37,188 nt of DNA, taken from Deltaproteobacteria bacterium. GTDB taxonomy: Bacteria; Bdellovibrionota_C; UBA2361; JANWWW01. How positions within the stretch are numbered: the stretch's first letter is position 1; each line of letters opens with the position of its first letter. The position numbers were made by a program, and so were the translations under genes. The stretch spans positions 1 through 37,188 of the forward strand of contig JANWWW010000008.1 of the NCBI GenBank assembly GCA_025055295.1. The letters run 5' to 3'. The notes beneath the pieces were generated by a model. It had not been told where the DNA came from, did no database searches, and saw only the letters and a program-made list of their open reading frames with translations. Positions 1-7,475 of the stretch are shown here, piece after piece.

Positions 1-341
1 TGATCCTAGACAAACATTTTGTTTCAGTATTAAGCTAGCTAACCCGCTCCTTTTATTTAACAACGTTCTGAAACATATCCTACATCAAAAACATGTGGAT
101 AGCCCTGAATTTATTAGCTCTAGCTGTCAAAGACCGATCGATGTCACATATTCCAAATGATTTGCTGGAGTCAGACGAACACTCAGTCTAGGGTAATATT
201 TAATATGATTGTCATTAAATCTTAGCACGAACACAAAAAAAATTATTTTCAAAAAGACATATACGGATGCAAAGTCTGTACGCCGAGTTATTCTATATGT
301 AATCTATAAATACGTAAATCCCAATGAATCGTACTGATATA
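1..341. other. gene-free left flank
   Basis: No gene can be supported in this stretch. It lies beyond the 3' end of the minus-strand DUF1365-methyltransferase gene. One frame on the plus strand is open from the window edge for about 50 codons, but its translation has no recognisable feature. Confidence 0.5.
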
Positions 342-2318
342 TCAAAAGCGAAACACCCTATTTTCATTCGGTCTTTTTAATCTGACCCTAAGTAGCCTGA
401 GCCAATCCGTCTGAAATTCAGCCTGACAAATTGCAAAATAAAGTAGCCACTGTCTTAATTCTTTTGGACTAACAAATTCAAGCGCGCTTTTTTGGTTTGA
501 TTTTAACCTGTCATACCACGTTTTTAACGTTTTTGCGTAATCCCCTGAACGATTATAAATTAGGTCTATAACTAAACCAGTATCCAATAACGCTTTTTGT
601 ATTGCGAAAAGGGATGGAAGACAGGAGCCCGGAAATATACGCGTCTGTATCCAATCTGCTCTTTTCAAATACCTGAAGTAATCAAAGTCAGGGTAAGTGA
701 TCGCCTGAAGCAGTATTTTTCCACCATGTTTTAGCAACGAGTCCAACTTGGAAAAGAAATCTCGCAGGTAGCGATCCCCAACAGCCTCGATCATTTCTAT
801 AGAGACAATTTTGTCAAATTTTCCGTCTATCGCTCTGTAATCGCATAATTTAACCGTTACAAGGTCTGTTAAATTTTCTTTCTTGACTAGCTCACATACA
901 TAATCAAACTGAACCTTGGAGATTGTGATTGTTGTGACCTTGCAACCAAAGGTTTTTGCCGCGTAAACGGCAAAGGACCCAAAACCTGATCCAATTTCCA
1001 AAACGTTGTCGTAGCTCTTAATTTCCAGTTCATCGCAAGCACACCGCAACTTGTTGATTTGAGCATGGTCTAAATCATCATTGCCACCCTCGAAGAAAGC
1101 GCAAGAGTAGGTCAGTGAGTTGTCCAAAAAAAGTTTGTAATATGAAACCGGTTTATCATAATGAAAAGAAATGTTTTTAACTGAGTTACTTTGAGAATTG
1201 TGCCTTACAAGCTGCGCTGCCCAATAAAGGAGCCTGTAAACTAAAGATCCTGTTTCAGCAGAGGCAAAAACGTCCCAGTTGTCAAGAAGCAAACTCACGA
1301 GTTCCGCGGGGCAATCGGAGTCCCATAATTCTTCAACGAAGGCGTCGAAAAAGCCAATTTGCCCCTCAAGCGCCAACCTCCAGAATAACTTAAAATCGTT
1401 AATTTTAATCGTTGCCGAATAACCCTCCTGTTGGCCATTATGCTCTTCTTCGAGACCATCTGGGTAAACAAGCTTTAGTCTACCTTTTTTAATGTTTCTT
1501 AGCTTTTTAGTCAGTCGCGCTTGTAGAATTTGTGTAGAAATCATATACGGCCTAGCCCAAACCAATTGTAGTCCTTTTGGGGAGGGTTTCGAAACCACTG
1601 TCAGTTTTTTTAGTAGCCACAAATTTAAAGCCTGACTGTATATTTTTAGGGTCGTTAACCAAAACATCGTAGGTCTTGAAAGGAAAATGATTACGAGCTG
1701 ACTTCTTTTGTTGAGTGGCCGCAAAGAGGCTCGATAGTCGGCAGTGAAAACCTTTTGCCCTTTGAAGTAGTACACGAATTGGATGTAAATTGTGGGACTT
1801 AATTTGACAAACACTAGGTATTCTCCGTCTCTTGGGAAGAACGGGCTTACGAAAAAATCCTTTCTCCACGTAAAGTAATGTCTTGCAGAGTCAGTTAAGT
1901 CCTCAAAATAGATGTACCTCTCCCAAAAAGTGTTATTTACCTCCGCAAGAAAATATAATGGCCTAGCTTGAGCGAAGCAAAAATAAAAGTTTACCGGGTT
2001 GAAAGCAAAGCCAAGAACCCGCGGGGTAGTCAAGCAAAATATCGAGTCTGCATCGAATCTCCTTGACAACCTCTCGCAGAAGAACGTTTCAAGCTGATCT
2101 CTAATAGGAACATTTTTGCCAAAAAAATAGTCAGAATATTTGATGGAAAAAAAATTGAATTTGTTAAGCTTAAAAAACCAAAGTTTCTCGAGGTCACTAA
2201 CCCTCGACACTTCAAACATTATGTAGTCGTGTTTATAGGTGAATTTATTTGGTTTAGGCTGGTACCGGTGGTGAGTTGTTTCTCCCTCAGCTAAATAAAT
2301 TTTCTCCGGATCGAACAT
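342..2318 (-). CDS. DUF1365 domain fused to cyclopropane-fatty-acid-synthase-like methyltransferase
   Basis: A 658-aa two-domain protein. Residues about 1-255 match DUF1365, with signatures GFAFNPVNFYFC, LAEVNNTFWERY and VSPFFPRDGEY. Residues about 265-658 are a complete SAM-dependent methyltransferase of the cyclopropane fatty acid synthase family, with the SAM loop VLEIGSGFGSFA near 441. Compared with E. coli Cfa (C139, E239, H266, Y317 around the bicarbonate), I see C406, E511 and Y594, but Gln538 replaces the His. That Gln (LLQAIT) is familiar to me from a methylase subgroup of the family. The family acts on unsaturated acyl chains of membrane phospholipids. DUF1365 and the methylase are usually separate neighbouring genes, so the fusion is notable. 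Its start overlaps the 3' end of the FAD gene by 28 nt, making it the last gene of a minus-strand operon. Domain identity is sure; the exact product is unknown. Confidence 0.9.
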   Translation of the reverse strand: MFDPEKIYLAEGETTHHRYQPKPNKFTYKHDYIMFEVSRVSDLEKLWFFKLNKFNFFSIKYSDYFFGKNVPIRDQLETFFCERLSRRFDADSIFCLTTPRVLGFAFNPVNFYFCFAQARPLYFLAEVNNTFWERYIYFEDLTDSARHYFTWRKDFFVSPFFPRDGEYLVFVKLSPTIYIQFVYYFKGQKVFTADYRASLRPLNKRSQLVIIFLSRPTMFWLTTLKIYSQALNLWLLKKLTVVSKPSPKGLQLVWARPYMISTQILQARLTKKLRNIKKGRLKLVYPDGLEEEHNGQQEGYSATIKINDFKLFWRLALEGQIGFFDAFVEELWDSDCPAELVSLLLDNWDVFASAETGSLVYRLLYWAAQLVRHNSQSNSVKNISFHYDKPVSYYKLFLDNSLTYSCAFFEGGNDDLDHAQINKLRCACDELEIKSYDNVLEIGSGFGSFAVYAAKTFGCKVTTITISKVQFDYVCELVKKENLTDLVTVKLCDYRAIDGKFDKIVSIEMIEAVGDRYLRDFFSKLDSLLKHGGKILLQAITYPDFDYFRYLKRADWIQTRIFPGSCLPSLFAIQKALLDTGLVIDLIYNRSGDYAKTLKTWYDRLKSNQKSALEFVSPKELRQWLLYFAICQAEFQTDWLRLLRVRLKRPNENRVFRF

Positions 2319-3478
2319 TTGAACAAATCAAAAGCCTCTTGGGCTGATTTGAACGCATCTTCGTGAAAACCATAACCAAAGAAAGACCCGCAAAAATAAA
2401 CATTTTCAACACCTTGAAATTTCTTGAGCGCTTCTACAAAGGTTTGATTTCTTTTGCCAACAATCGGATGACGAAGAACCGTCTGGTACAAACATTCCGA
2501 GCTGACGGTTCCATCATTCAAAGACACGAGGTAGTTTTTCTTTTGAAGTATTCTTAGGTCATAAACAATTGAAAATGTCTGTGAGTCCTTTTGTACAAAA
2601 TTCCAAGCTCCACTTATTTCCGGCAAAGACGAAAAATTTTTGTGAACATAAATTGAGCTCTCAGAGCTAAGCGGTTTTTCTATTTCTCTAAGTTTTGAGG
2701 CAATAGTTAGGTCGCTTCCGATCAGCAAATCATAGAGAAAATCCTGCTCTATTGCGAAAAATAAACAGTCGAAAACCTCAGGACCCCTTGAGGTGGAAAT
2801 CCTCAGTTTGCCATTGCTTTTTGTTATTGAGTGAACTTCTGTCCCGTCTCGAATATTTTTAGGATCAATCAAATTGACAACTGCCTCAAGATAAGCCTTA
2901 GTTGAGCCTTTTATGGTATGCCACTTGGTTCTCTTTAAAAGATTTAACATCTCATGATTACGTAAAAAACTCAAAACATACTCATAATCGGGACAAGATA
3001 GATTTTTATCGACAGACCAAAGTGTATAAGCCAGAGGCTTTATGAAGAGGTTTTCAACAAGATTACATGGTGTGTGATTTGAGCCCTTTTGCCACCGTGT
3101 AAGGTTTGCTACGAGTTTAATAAAAAATAAAAGACTTCGCGTTAAGGGACGGTTTACTAGTAAAGATTTAACTATAGACTCCCAGCTGGAACCCCAGTTG
3201 AATTTTTCTTTGGCAACAAAAGTTTCAATCCCAAAGCTCATGTCAGTTTGTTCAAACTCAAGACCTAGTTTTTTTAAGAAACCGGTTACTAACGGATAAA
3301 ATTTTGGGTTAAATACCTGAAAACCTAAATCAATGTAATCTTTACCAATTTTAGTCGGATAAATATTGCCCCCTAGTCTTTCTTTTTTTTCAAAAACAGT
3401 GAATTCAATGCCTGACTCTTTCAAAAGCGATGACAGATATAAACCAGAGGCTCCGAAACCAACAACAGCTACGCGCAT
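2291..3478 (-). CDS. FAD-dependent amine-oxidase-like protein (lipid modification cluster)
   Basis: A 395-aa flavoprotein. The N-terminus has the Rossmann FAD motif GFGASGL at residues 7-13, followed by FEKKERLGGN and the DLGFQVFN signature of the COG2907-type NAD/FAD-binding proteins that accompany DUF1365 and cyclopropane-synthase-like genes. Length is near that family's usual 400-450 aa. It overlaps the preceding methyltransferase gene by 10 nt and the following fusion gene by 28 nt, so the three are almost certainly co-transcribed and translationally coupled. In alphaproteobacteria, proteins of comparable gene sets (Ufa proteins) convert methylated acyl chains into furan fatty acids, and a flavoprotein desaturase step is part of that route. 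Assigning this protein to such a step is inference from context. Confidence 0.85.
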   Translation of the reverse strand: MRVAVVGFGASGLYLSSLLKESGIEFTVFEKKERLGGNIYPTKIGKDYIDLGFQVFNPKFYPLVTGFLKKLGLEFEQTDMSFGIETFVAKEKFNWGSSWESIVKSLLVNRPLTRSLLFFIKLVANLTRWQKGSNHTPCNLVENLFIKPLAYTLWSVDKNLSCPDYEYVLSFLRNHEMLNLLKRTKWHTIKGSTKAYLEAVVNLIDPKNIRDGTEVHSITKSNGKLRISTSRGPEVFDCLFFAIEQDFLYDLLIGSDLTIASKLREIEKPLSSESSIYVHKNFSSLPEISGAWNFVQKDSQTFSIVYDLRILQKKNYLVSLNDGTVSSECLYQTVLRHPIVGKRNQTFVEALKKFQGVENVYFCGSFFGYGFHEDAFKSAQEAFDLFKCSIRRKFI

Positions 3479-4482
3479 TTTCGAAGCTTTGCAAGATACA
3501 CGCCAAAGATATTGCCATCACTTAAGCCGAAAAACTCAGAGCATCCGATAAAGAACAATCTCCACCTATTCAAAAACCGGTTAGCTTCCTGTTTAGTCAT
3601 TCCCGAAGCCCTAAGGTAATCCATAAGCTCATGCCAGCGGGCAGCAAGATTTGAAAGCCAATGGTTAGCCGTATTGGCGTAATGCTTTCCAGATATGTAT
3701 TCGAGTTTTTCCAATTTAAGACTATCTTGCAAAAGCAAAAAGACTGGAGAGGGCATTATACCCCCAGTAAAAAACTCTCGACTCATCCAATCCGACCACT
3801 CAGTTGGCTCATAGACGTAAGGACAATACTGCGTGGCAAAGAAATGGACAATAAAAACTCCATTCGGTCTGATGAACCTTGCTATTTTCTTGAATGCTAG
3901 TTTCCAATTTTGAATATGTTCGAGCATCTCAACCGCAAACACAGCACAAAACTCCTCTTCAAAATTTAAGTCCGCAAAAGACTGCTTCCTGACATTCACG
4001 GTATTTTTGTCTGACAGCAAATTTTGCACGTACCTCGCCTGAGAGTGGGAGTTGGTTACAGCCGTAATCGAGGCTTCCGGAAATTTTTCGCTTAAAAACC
4101 CCGTCAAAGATCCCCAACCGCAACCTAGATCAAGTATCTTAATAACTTTTTCATTTTGAAGTAACTTTGCGTAATTTTGAAGCATTGCCTCTTCTGCATT
4201 ATTTAAATAGACATGATCATTTTCAAAAAAACAGCAACTATACTTGAGCCTTTTTCCAAGAACTTTTTCAAAGAACGCGGGATCGATTTCATAATGCTGT
4301 TTATTTGCATAGTCCTCATACAGGTCTAATGGTTTCTTCGATAACTCGTCCCAGATTTTTATGATTTTTTCTAAATTAAAGTCCGACCGAATTTGGCGAA
4401 CTCTCAAAATACACAAAATTCGAGCCGCGATTCTTACCAAAAATTCTGGCAACCAATATCTTTCAAATAAGTTAATTAACAT
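3469..4482 (-). CDS. cyclopropane-fatty-acid-synthase-like methyltransferase
   Basis: A 337-aa SAM-dependent methyltransferase. The SAM-binding loop ILDLGCGWGS is near residue 116. The active-site residues of the cyclopropane synthase family are all present: C83 in YSCCFF, E188 in EMLEHI, H213 in IVHFF and Y268 in HYANT. The FFTGGIMPS block and the HYANTANHW ending are typical of the paralogue found beside DUF1295 and DUF2878 genes. It lacks the N-terminal lipid-binding domain of E. coli Cfa, with only about 80 residues before the catalytic Cys. It sits 16 bp after DUF1295 and overlaps the FAD gene. It is likely to methylate or cyclopropanate unsaturated phospholipid chains; the true product cannot be read from sequence. 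Confidence 0.88.
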   Translation of the reverse strand: MLINLFERYWLPEFLVRIAARILCILRVRQIRSDFNLEKIIKIWDELSKKPLDLYEDYANKQHYEIDPAFFEKVLGKRLKYSCCFFENDHVYLNNAEEAMLQNYAKLLQNEKVIKILDLGCGWGSLTGFLSEKFPEASITAVTNSHSQARYVQNLLSDKNTVNVRKQSFADLNFEEEFCAVFAVEMLEHIQNWKLAFKKIARFIRPNGVFIVHFFATQYCPYVYEPTEWSDWMSREFFTGGIMPSPVFLLLQDSLKLEKLEYISGKHYANTANHWLSNLAARWHELMDYLRASGMTKQEANRFLNRWRLFFIGCSEFFGLSDGNIFGVYLAKLRKCA

Positions 4483-4498
4483 TTTTTAATTTTTATGC

Positions 4499-5221
4499 TT
4501 ATTTCAATCCCGGAAAAAGAAGCGGAACCTTCTGGCTGTACTCCTCGTATTCTTTGCCAAATTTGCTGAGCCTCCTGGGCTCTTGATAAGGTATTCCTGA
4601 AAAGTACCGAATTATGAAATAAGCATATAACGGTGTTAAGATGTTTACAAGTTCCAATACCGAGTTAATTTGAGATATCGCCAAAAAAAACCAGAAAAGT
4701 ATCTCAAATGTGTAGTTCGGGTAACGAGACACGCGCCACAGATTTGAGTTCAAAAAACGATTTTCTTTTTTCAGTTTGAGTTTAACAATTTGAAAATCAG
4801 CAAATGAATTAAATCCCAGCGAAAGCAGCGATAGAAATACACAGATGAAAAAAAATGTTGAATTAAACGGTGTTGGGTTGTGTATCTGCGTGAATGCCGG
4901 AATAACGAATAAAGCGGCTGACACCAACTGAAAAGCTGATGCTAGGACATGTCTTGTAACATCCTTGTACCTGAAGTCATGTTCGAAGTAAGCTATTCTT
5001 ATCAAGATGACCGATATAAGTTTAACGCTCCAAATTAACACCAATGTCCAAATTAGCCATGAATAAGGAGAATTTGATGCTATAGCGCCACCAGTGTATA
5101 CACAAAATATGGCCCAACACCAGCCAATATCGTAAAATTCGCCTCTGCCTTGAATTTTTGCCAAAAGCCCAAAGAGGGATATTGATAAAACCATCAAGAT
5201 AATTATTGATAACGAAATCAT
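4499..5221 (-). CDS. DUF1295 membrane protein (steroid 5-alpha-reductase/isoprenylcysteine methyltransferase-like)
   Basis: A 240-aa polytopic membrane protein with six or so hydrophobic segments. The C-terminal block SRYPNYTFEILFWF, then YSGIPYQEPRR-like residues, matches the DUF1295 family (steroid 5-alpha-reductase C-terminal fold), whose members are small integral-membrane reductases or methyltransferases acting on lipids. It is the first gene of the minus-strand lipid cluster, 16 bp ahead of the cyclopropane-synthase-like gene. It diverges from the DUF2878 gene with only 16 bp between start codons, so at least one promoter must lie inside coding sequence. No Shine-Dalgarno sequence precedes its ATG. 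Confidence 0.85.
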   Translation of the reverse strand: MISLSIIILMVLSISLFGLLAKIQGRGEFYDIGWCWAIFCVYTGGAIASNSPYSWLIWTLVLIWSVKLISVILIRIAYFEHDFRYKDVTRHVLASAFQLVSAALFVIPAFTQIHNPTPFNSTFFFICVFLSLLSLGFNSFADFQIVKLKLKKENRFLNSNLWRVSRYPNYTFEILFWFFLAISQINSVLELVNILTPLYAYFIIRYFSGIPYQEPRRLSKFGKEYEEYSQKVPLLFPGLK

Positions 5222-5237
5222 TCAAAGGGTATTTTAA

Positions 5238-5738
5238 ATGCACTTTGTGAACTTGGCAAACTTTTTCAAAGGAATTGCTTATTTTGCTTGCTTTTACGCA
5301 ACATGGTTTATTCTAGCGTCAACTTCAAGTTTTAATTACAAGTTGCCGCTTCAAGCAATGACTTTGGCAGTTTTTTCCCTTGTATTTCACCGAAATAAAA
5401 TTGTTCACAGTGTAGTTGCCGGTCTTTTTGCCGCATTTGTGGACAACATATTAGTTAAATTTTTTGTAGGAATTTACAGAGAGTCTACAACATTCGGTCC
5501 GCCCGCATGGTTAATATTCATGTGGATACTTTTTTTCGGTTTTTTGTTTAATTCAATAGCATTTTGCTCTATGCCGGCAGGCTTATTAGTTCCAATATTT
5601 GGTCTCGGGGGATATTTTGCCGGATTTTACCTTATCAAAAACGGAAGCTTGGTTGCAGACACAACTATCAGCGTTGGGTTTTTATGGAGTTTTTACGGGA
5701 CTCTCTACTGGGTTTTCAAAAGATATCTATGCAAATGA
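5238..5738 (+). CDS. DUF2878 membrane protein
   Basis: A 166-aa hydrophobic protein with about five or six predicted membrane segments. The segment around GPPAWLIFMWILFFGFLFNS and the following Gly-rich helix resemble DUF2878, a family of unknown function that recurs beside DUF1295, DUF1365 and cyclopropane-synthase-like genes. It diverges from DUF1295, so the cluster is split into two transcription units. The ATG was kept because the following hydrophobic segment begins at once; no clear Shine-Dalgarno sequence is visible. The call rests on the hydrophobic pattern plus the neighbourhood. Confidence 0.72.
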   Translation: MHFVNLANFFKGIAYFACFYATWFILASTSSFNYKLPLQAMTLAVFSLVFHRNKIVHSVVAGLFAAFVDNILVKFFVGIYRESTTFGPPAWLIFMWILFFGFLFNSIAFCSMPAGLLVPIFGLGGYFAGFYLIKNGSLVADTTISVGFLWSFYGTLYWVFKRYLCK

Positions 5739-5940
5739 AATGCCGTTAATTTCATGTTACTATATTAAGATTGGATATGAAAGACGTAAACTTCATTGCT
5801 GTTTATGATTGGATATTCTACTTTTAAAGATCGAACCAGAAAAAACAGTCAGTGTGTAAATTACACATTATAACAGAAAAAAAATCTTGAGGTTTCAAAA
5901 GACGAGTCTCTGAGCAAAGGGTTTTTTCAAATGCCTAAAG

Positions 5941-6654
5941 TTATTCCGCCCTTCTTTTGAAAAATTCCCTTGCCCTAAGTAGCAACAGATCCTTAACCAT
6001 CGAAAAGCCATGTTTGATGATAGACACTTTACTACCCGCTTTTTCCTCCCACTCAATCGGAATTTCGACTATGCTGTAGCCCTTTCGTGATAGCCTCCAT
6101 AGCAGCTCAACGTCAAAAGCAAATCGATCAATAGTTAGTTCATCCAGGACTGTTTTAATGGTGCTAGCCCGGAAACCTTTAAACCCACACTGAGTGTCTT
6201 GGATTTTCAACCCGAAAAGAATTGAAACGAACACATTAAAAATTCTGCTGATTAACCGTCTAAGCAAACTTATCCTCGCCTTCGATGCTTTTAAATACCT
6301 TGATCCTATAGCGCAGTCATAGTTTTTAAGCGCGTCCAAGATGTCGAATATTGCCGTAAAATTAGTCGCTCCATCGCTGTCTAGAAATACAACTATATCA
6401 CCACTTGCGGTTCTGATGCCTTCTCGTACTGCACGACCTTTGCCGTAATTCTTACCCAGTGCAACAACTTTGAGAAAATCGATTTGTTGGGAAAGGCGTT
6501 GAACCATAGGCAAAGTGCCGTCAGTGCTACCATCATCAACTACAATTATCTCGTAGTTAATCTTTCCATTAAGGATTTGACTGCATTCACATAGGGTTTT
6601 GTAAATTCTCGTTTCCTCGTTGTAAGCCGGAATAACTAACGACAAAAGTTGCAT
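5941..6654 (-). CDS. family-2 glycosyltransferase, dolichyl-phosphate glucosyltransferase (ALG5)-like
   Basis: A 237-aa GT-A glycosyltransferase. Motifs in order are SLVIPAYNEE, EIIVVDDGSTDGT, GKGRAVREGI, the metal-binding region VFLDSDGAT, GSRYLKAS and DTQCGFKGFR, the pattern of the DPM1/ALG5 group that transfers glucose or mannose from a nucleotide sugar to a polyprenyl phosphate on the inner membrane. The open frame extends 39 codons further upstream, but that stretch is antisense to rpmH and has no conserved content. I therefore start at the ATG at 6652-6654, which places SLVIPAYNEE four residues in. It diverges from rpmH with a 47-bp gap. Confidence 0.88.
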   Translation of the reverse strand: MQLLSLVIPAYNEETRIYKTLCECSQILNGKINYEIIVVDDGSTDGTLPMVQRLSQQIDFLKVVALGKNYGKGRAVREGIRTASGDIVVFLDSDGATNFTAIFDILDALKNYDCAIGSRYLKASKARISLLRRLISRIFNVFVSILFGLKIQDTQCGFKGFRASTIKTVLDELTIDRFAFDVELLWRLSRKGYSIVEIPIEWEEKAGSKVSIIKHGFSMVKDLLLLRAREFFKRRAE

Positions 6655-6701
6655 CAAGCGCTTTTTTGCTATAGTATTAGAGAGCTTAATCCAAGTAAAC
6701 C

Positions 6702-6863
6702 ATGAAACGTACTTATCAGCCGAGCAAGTTAAAGCGTAAAAGAACCCATGGCTTTTTAAAAAGGTCATCAACCCGTTGGGGAAGAAAAATTCTCAGAAAC
6801 AGACGAAAAAAGGGGCGCCACTCCCTTACACCATCAGTAAATAAGAAAGGACGCTTCAAATAA
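6702..6863 (+). CDS. rpmH: 50S ribosomal protein L34
   Basis: A 53-aa ORF starting [18 protein letters not shown] and continuing [20 protein letters not shown], an unmistakable L34, very basic and a little longer than the usual 44-46 aa. It is followed 12 bp later by rnpA, the conserved order. An alternative long start of the opposite-strand glycosyltransferase would cover part of this gene, and that start is rejected here. A TATAGT hexamer at 6670-6675 could be its -10. L34 is part of the large ribosomal subunit. Confidence 0.97.
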   Translation: MKRTYQPSKLKRKRTHGFLKRSSTRWGRKILRNRRKKGRHSLTPSVNKKGRFK

Positions 6864-6875
6864 GCTTTTTTATAT

Positions 6876-7214
6876 TTGCTATTAAAAGGCCTAAAGGGGA
6901 GGAAAAATTTTTTGGTTTTGTTGGCACACCCGCCCTTTTATCGCTCCTATTTATTAGATGTGTACATTCGATATATTGACACCAGTTCAAACAATCTAAA
7001 AAAACCAGTGATTTATTTGGGAATTTCATTTTCAAAAAAGCTTAAAACAAACGCGGTAACTAGGAACAAGACAAGAAGAAGGATCAGGGAAATTTTCAGA
7101 AAATTCATGGCTGAAAAAATATCTTCAAGTTATCAGATACTTGTGAAAGTCAAAGCTCTGCCGAAAAAAGACGATTTTTGGGTTTGGAAAGATGAATTTG
7201 ATAAAATCTTTTAG
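6876..7214 (+). CDS. rnpA: ribonuclease P protein component
   Basis: A 112-aa basic protein. The RNA-binding signature is clear: NAVTRNKTRRRIREIFR, the RNR-type motif of the RnpA left-handed crossover, preceded by the strand GISFSKKLKT. Length is typical. It binds RNase P RNA and aids removal of tRNA 5' leaders. The frame opens with TTG twelve bases after the rpmH stop, and no ATG lies upstream of the conserved core, so TTG is the probable start. The next gene, yidD, begins within ten bases of its stop. Confidence 0.95.
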   Translation: MLLKGLKGRKNFLVLLAHPPFYRSYLLDVYIRYIDTSSNNLKKPVIYLGISFSKKLKTNAVTRNKTRRRIREIFRKFMAEKISSSYQILVKVKALPKKDDFWVWKDEFDKIF

Positions 7215-7223
7215 GTGAACTTA

Positions 7224-7418
7224 ATGAGGTTTCTGTTTAGACTTTACAAGTTGTTTGTCTCCCCGTTAATTGGCAACAGGTGTAGATTTTACCCATCCTG
7301 TTCCGATTATTTTGTCCTAAGCCTGAGCAAACATGGTTTTCTTAGAGGGACTTTAAAAGGTATCCTGCGTTTATGTCGTTGTAATCCCTTTTTCCAAGGT
7401 GGGTTTGATCCGGTTTAG
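7224..7418 (+). CDS. yidD: membrane protein insertion efficiency factor
   Basis: A 64-aa protein with the full YidD signature: CRFYPSCSDYF, then GILRLCRCNPFFQGGFDPV. YidD is a small membrane-associated protein that assists YidC-dependent insertion. Two starts are possible, GTG at 7215 directly after the rnpA stop and ATG at 7224. I prefer ATG because AGGTGA at 7213-7218 is well placed as its Shine-Dalgarno sequence. Its place between rnpA and yidC is the conserved one. Confidence 0.95.
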   Translation: MRFLFRLYKLFVSPLIGNRCRFYPSCSDYFVLSLSKHGFLRGTLKGILRLCRCNPFFQGGFDPV

Positions 7419-7475
7419 CCTGTATTTTTGACTGACCCCTATTTTGGTGACAACAGAGTTTAAAAGTTGGAAGGC

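Noticed and set aside
61-120. TGTGGATAG resembling a DnaA box
   Set aside because: A single imperfect 9-mer without others nearby; no origin is supported.
2-160. Open frame entering from the left edge, about 52 codons
   Set aside because: No recognisable sequence and no second line of support; such a length is expected by chance.
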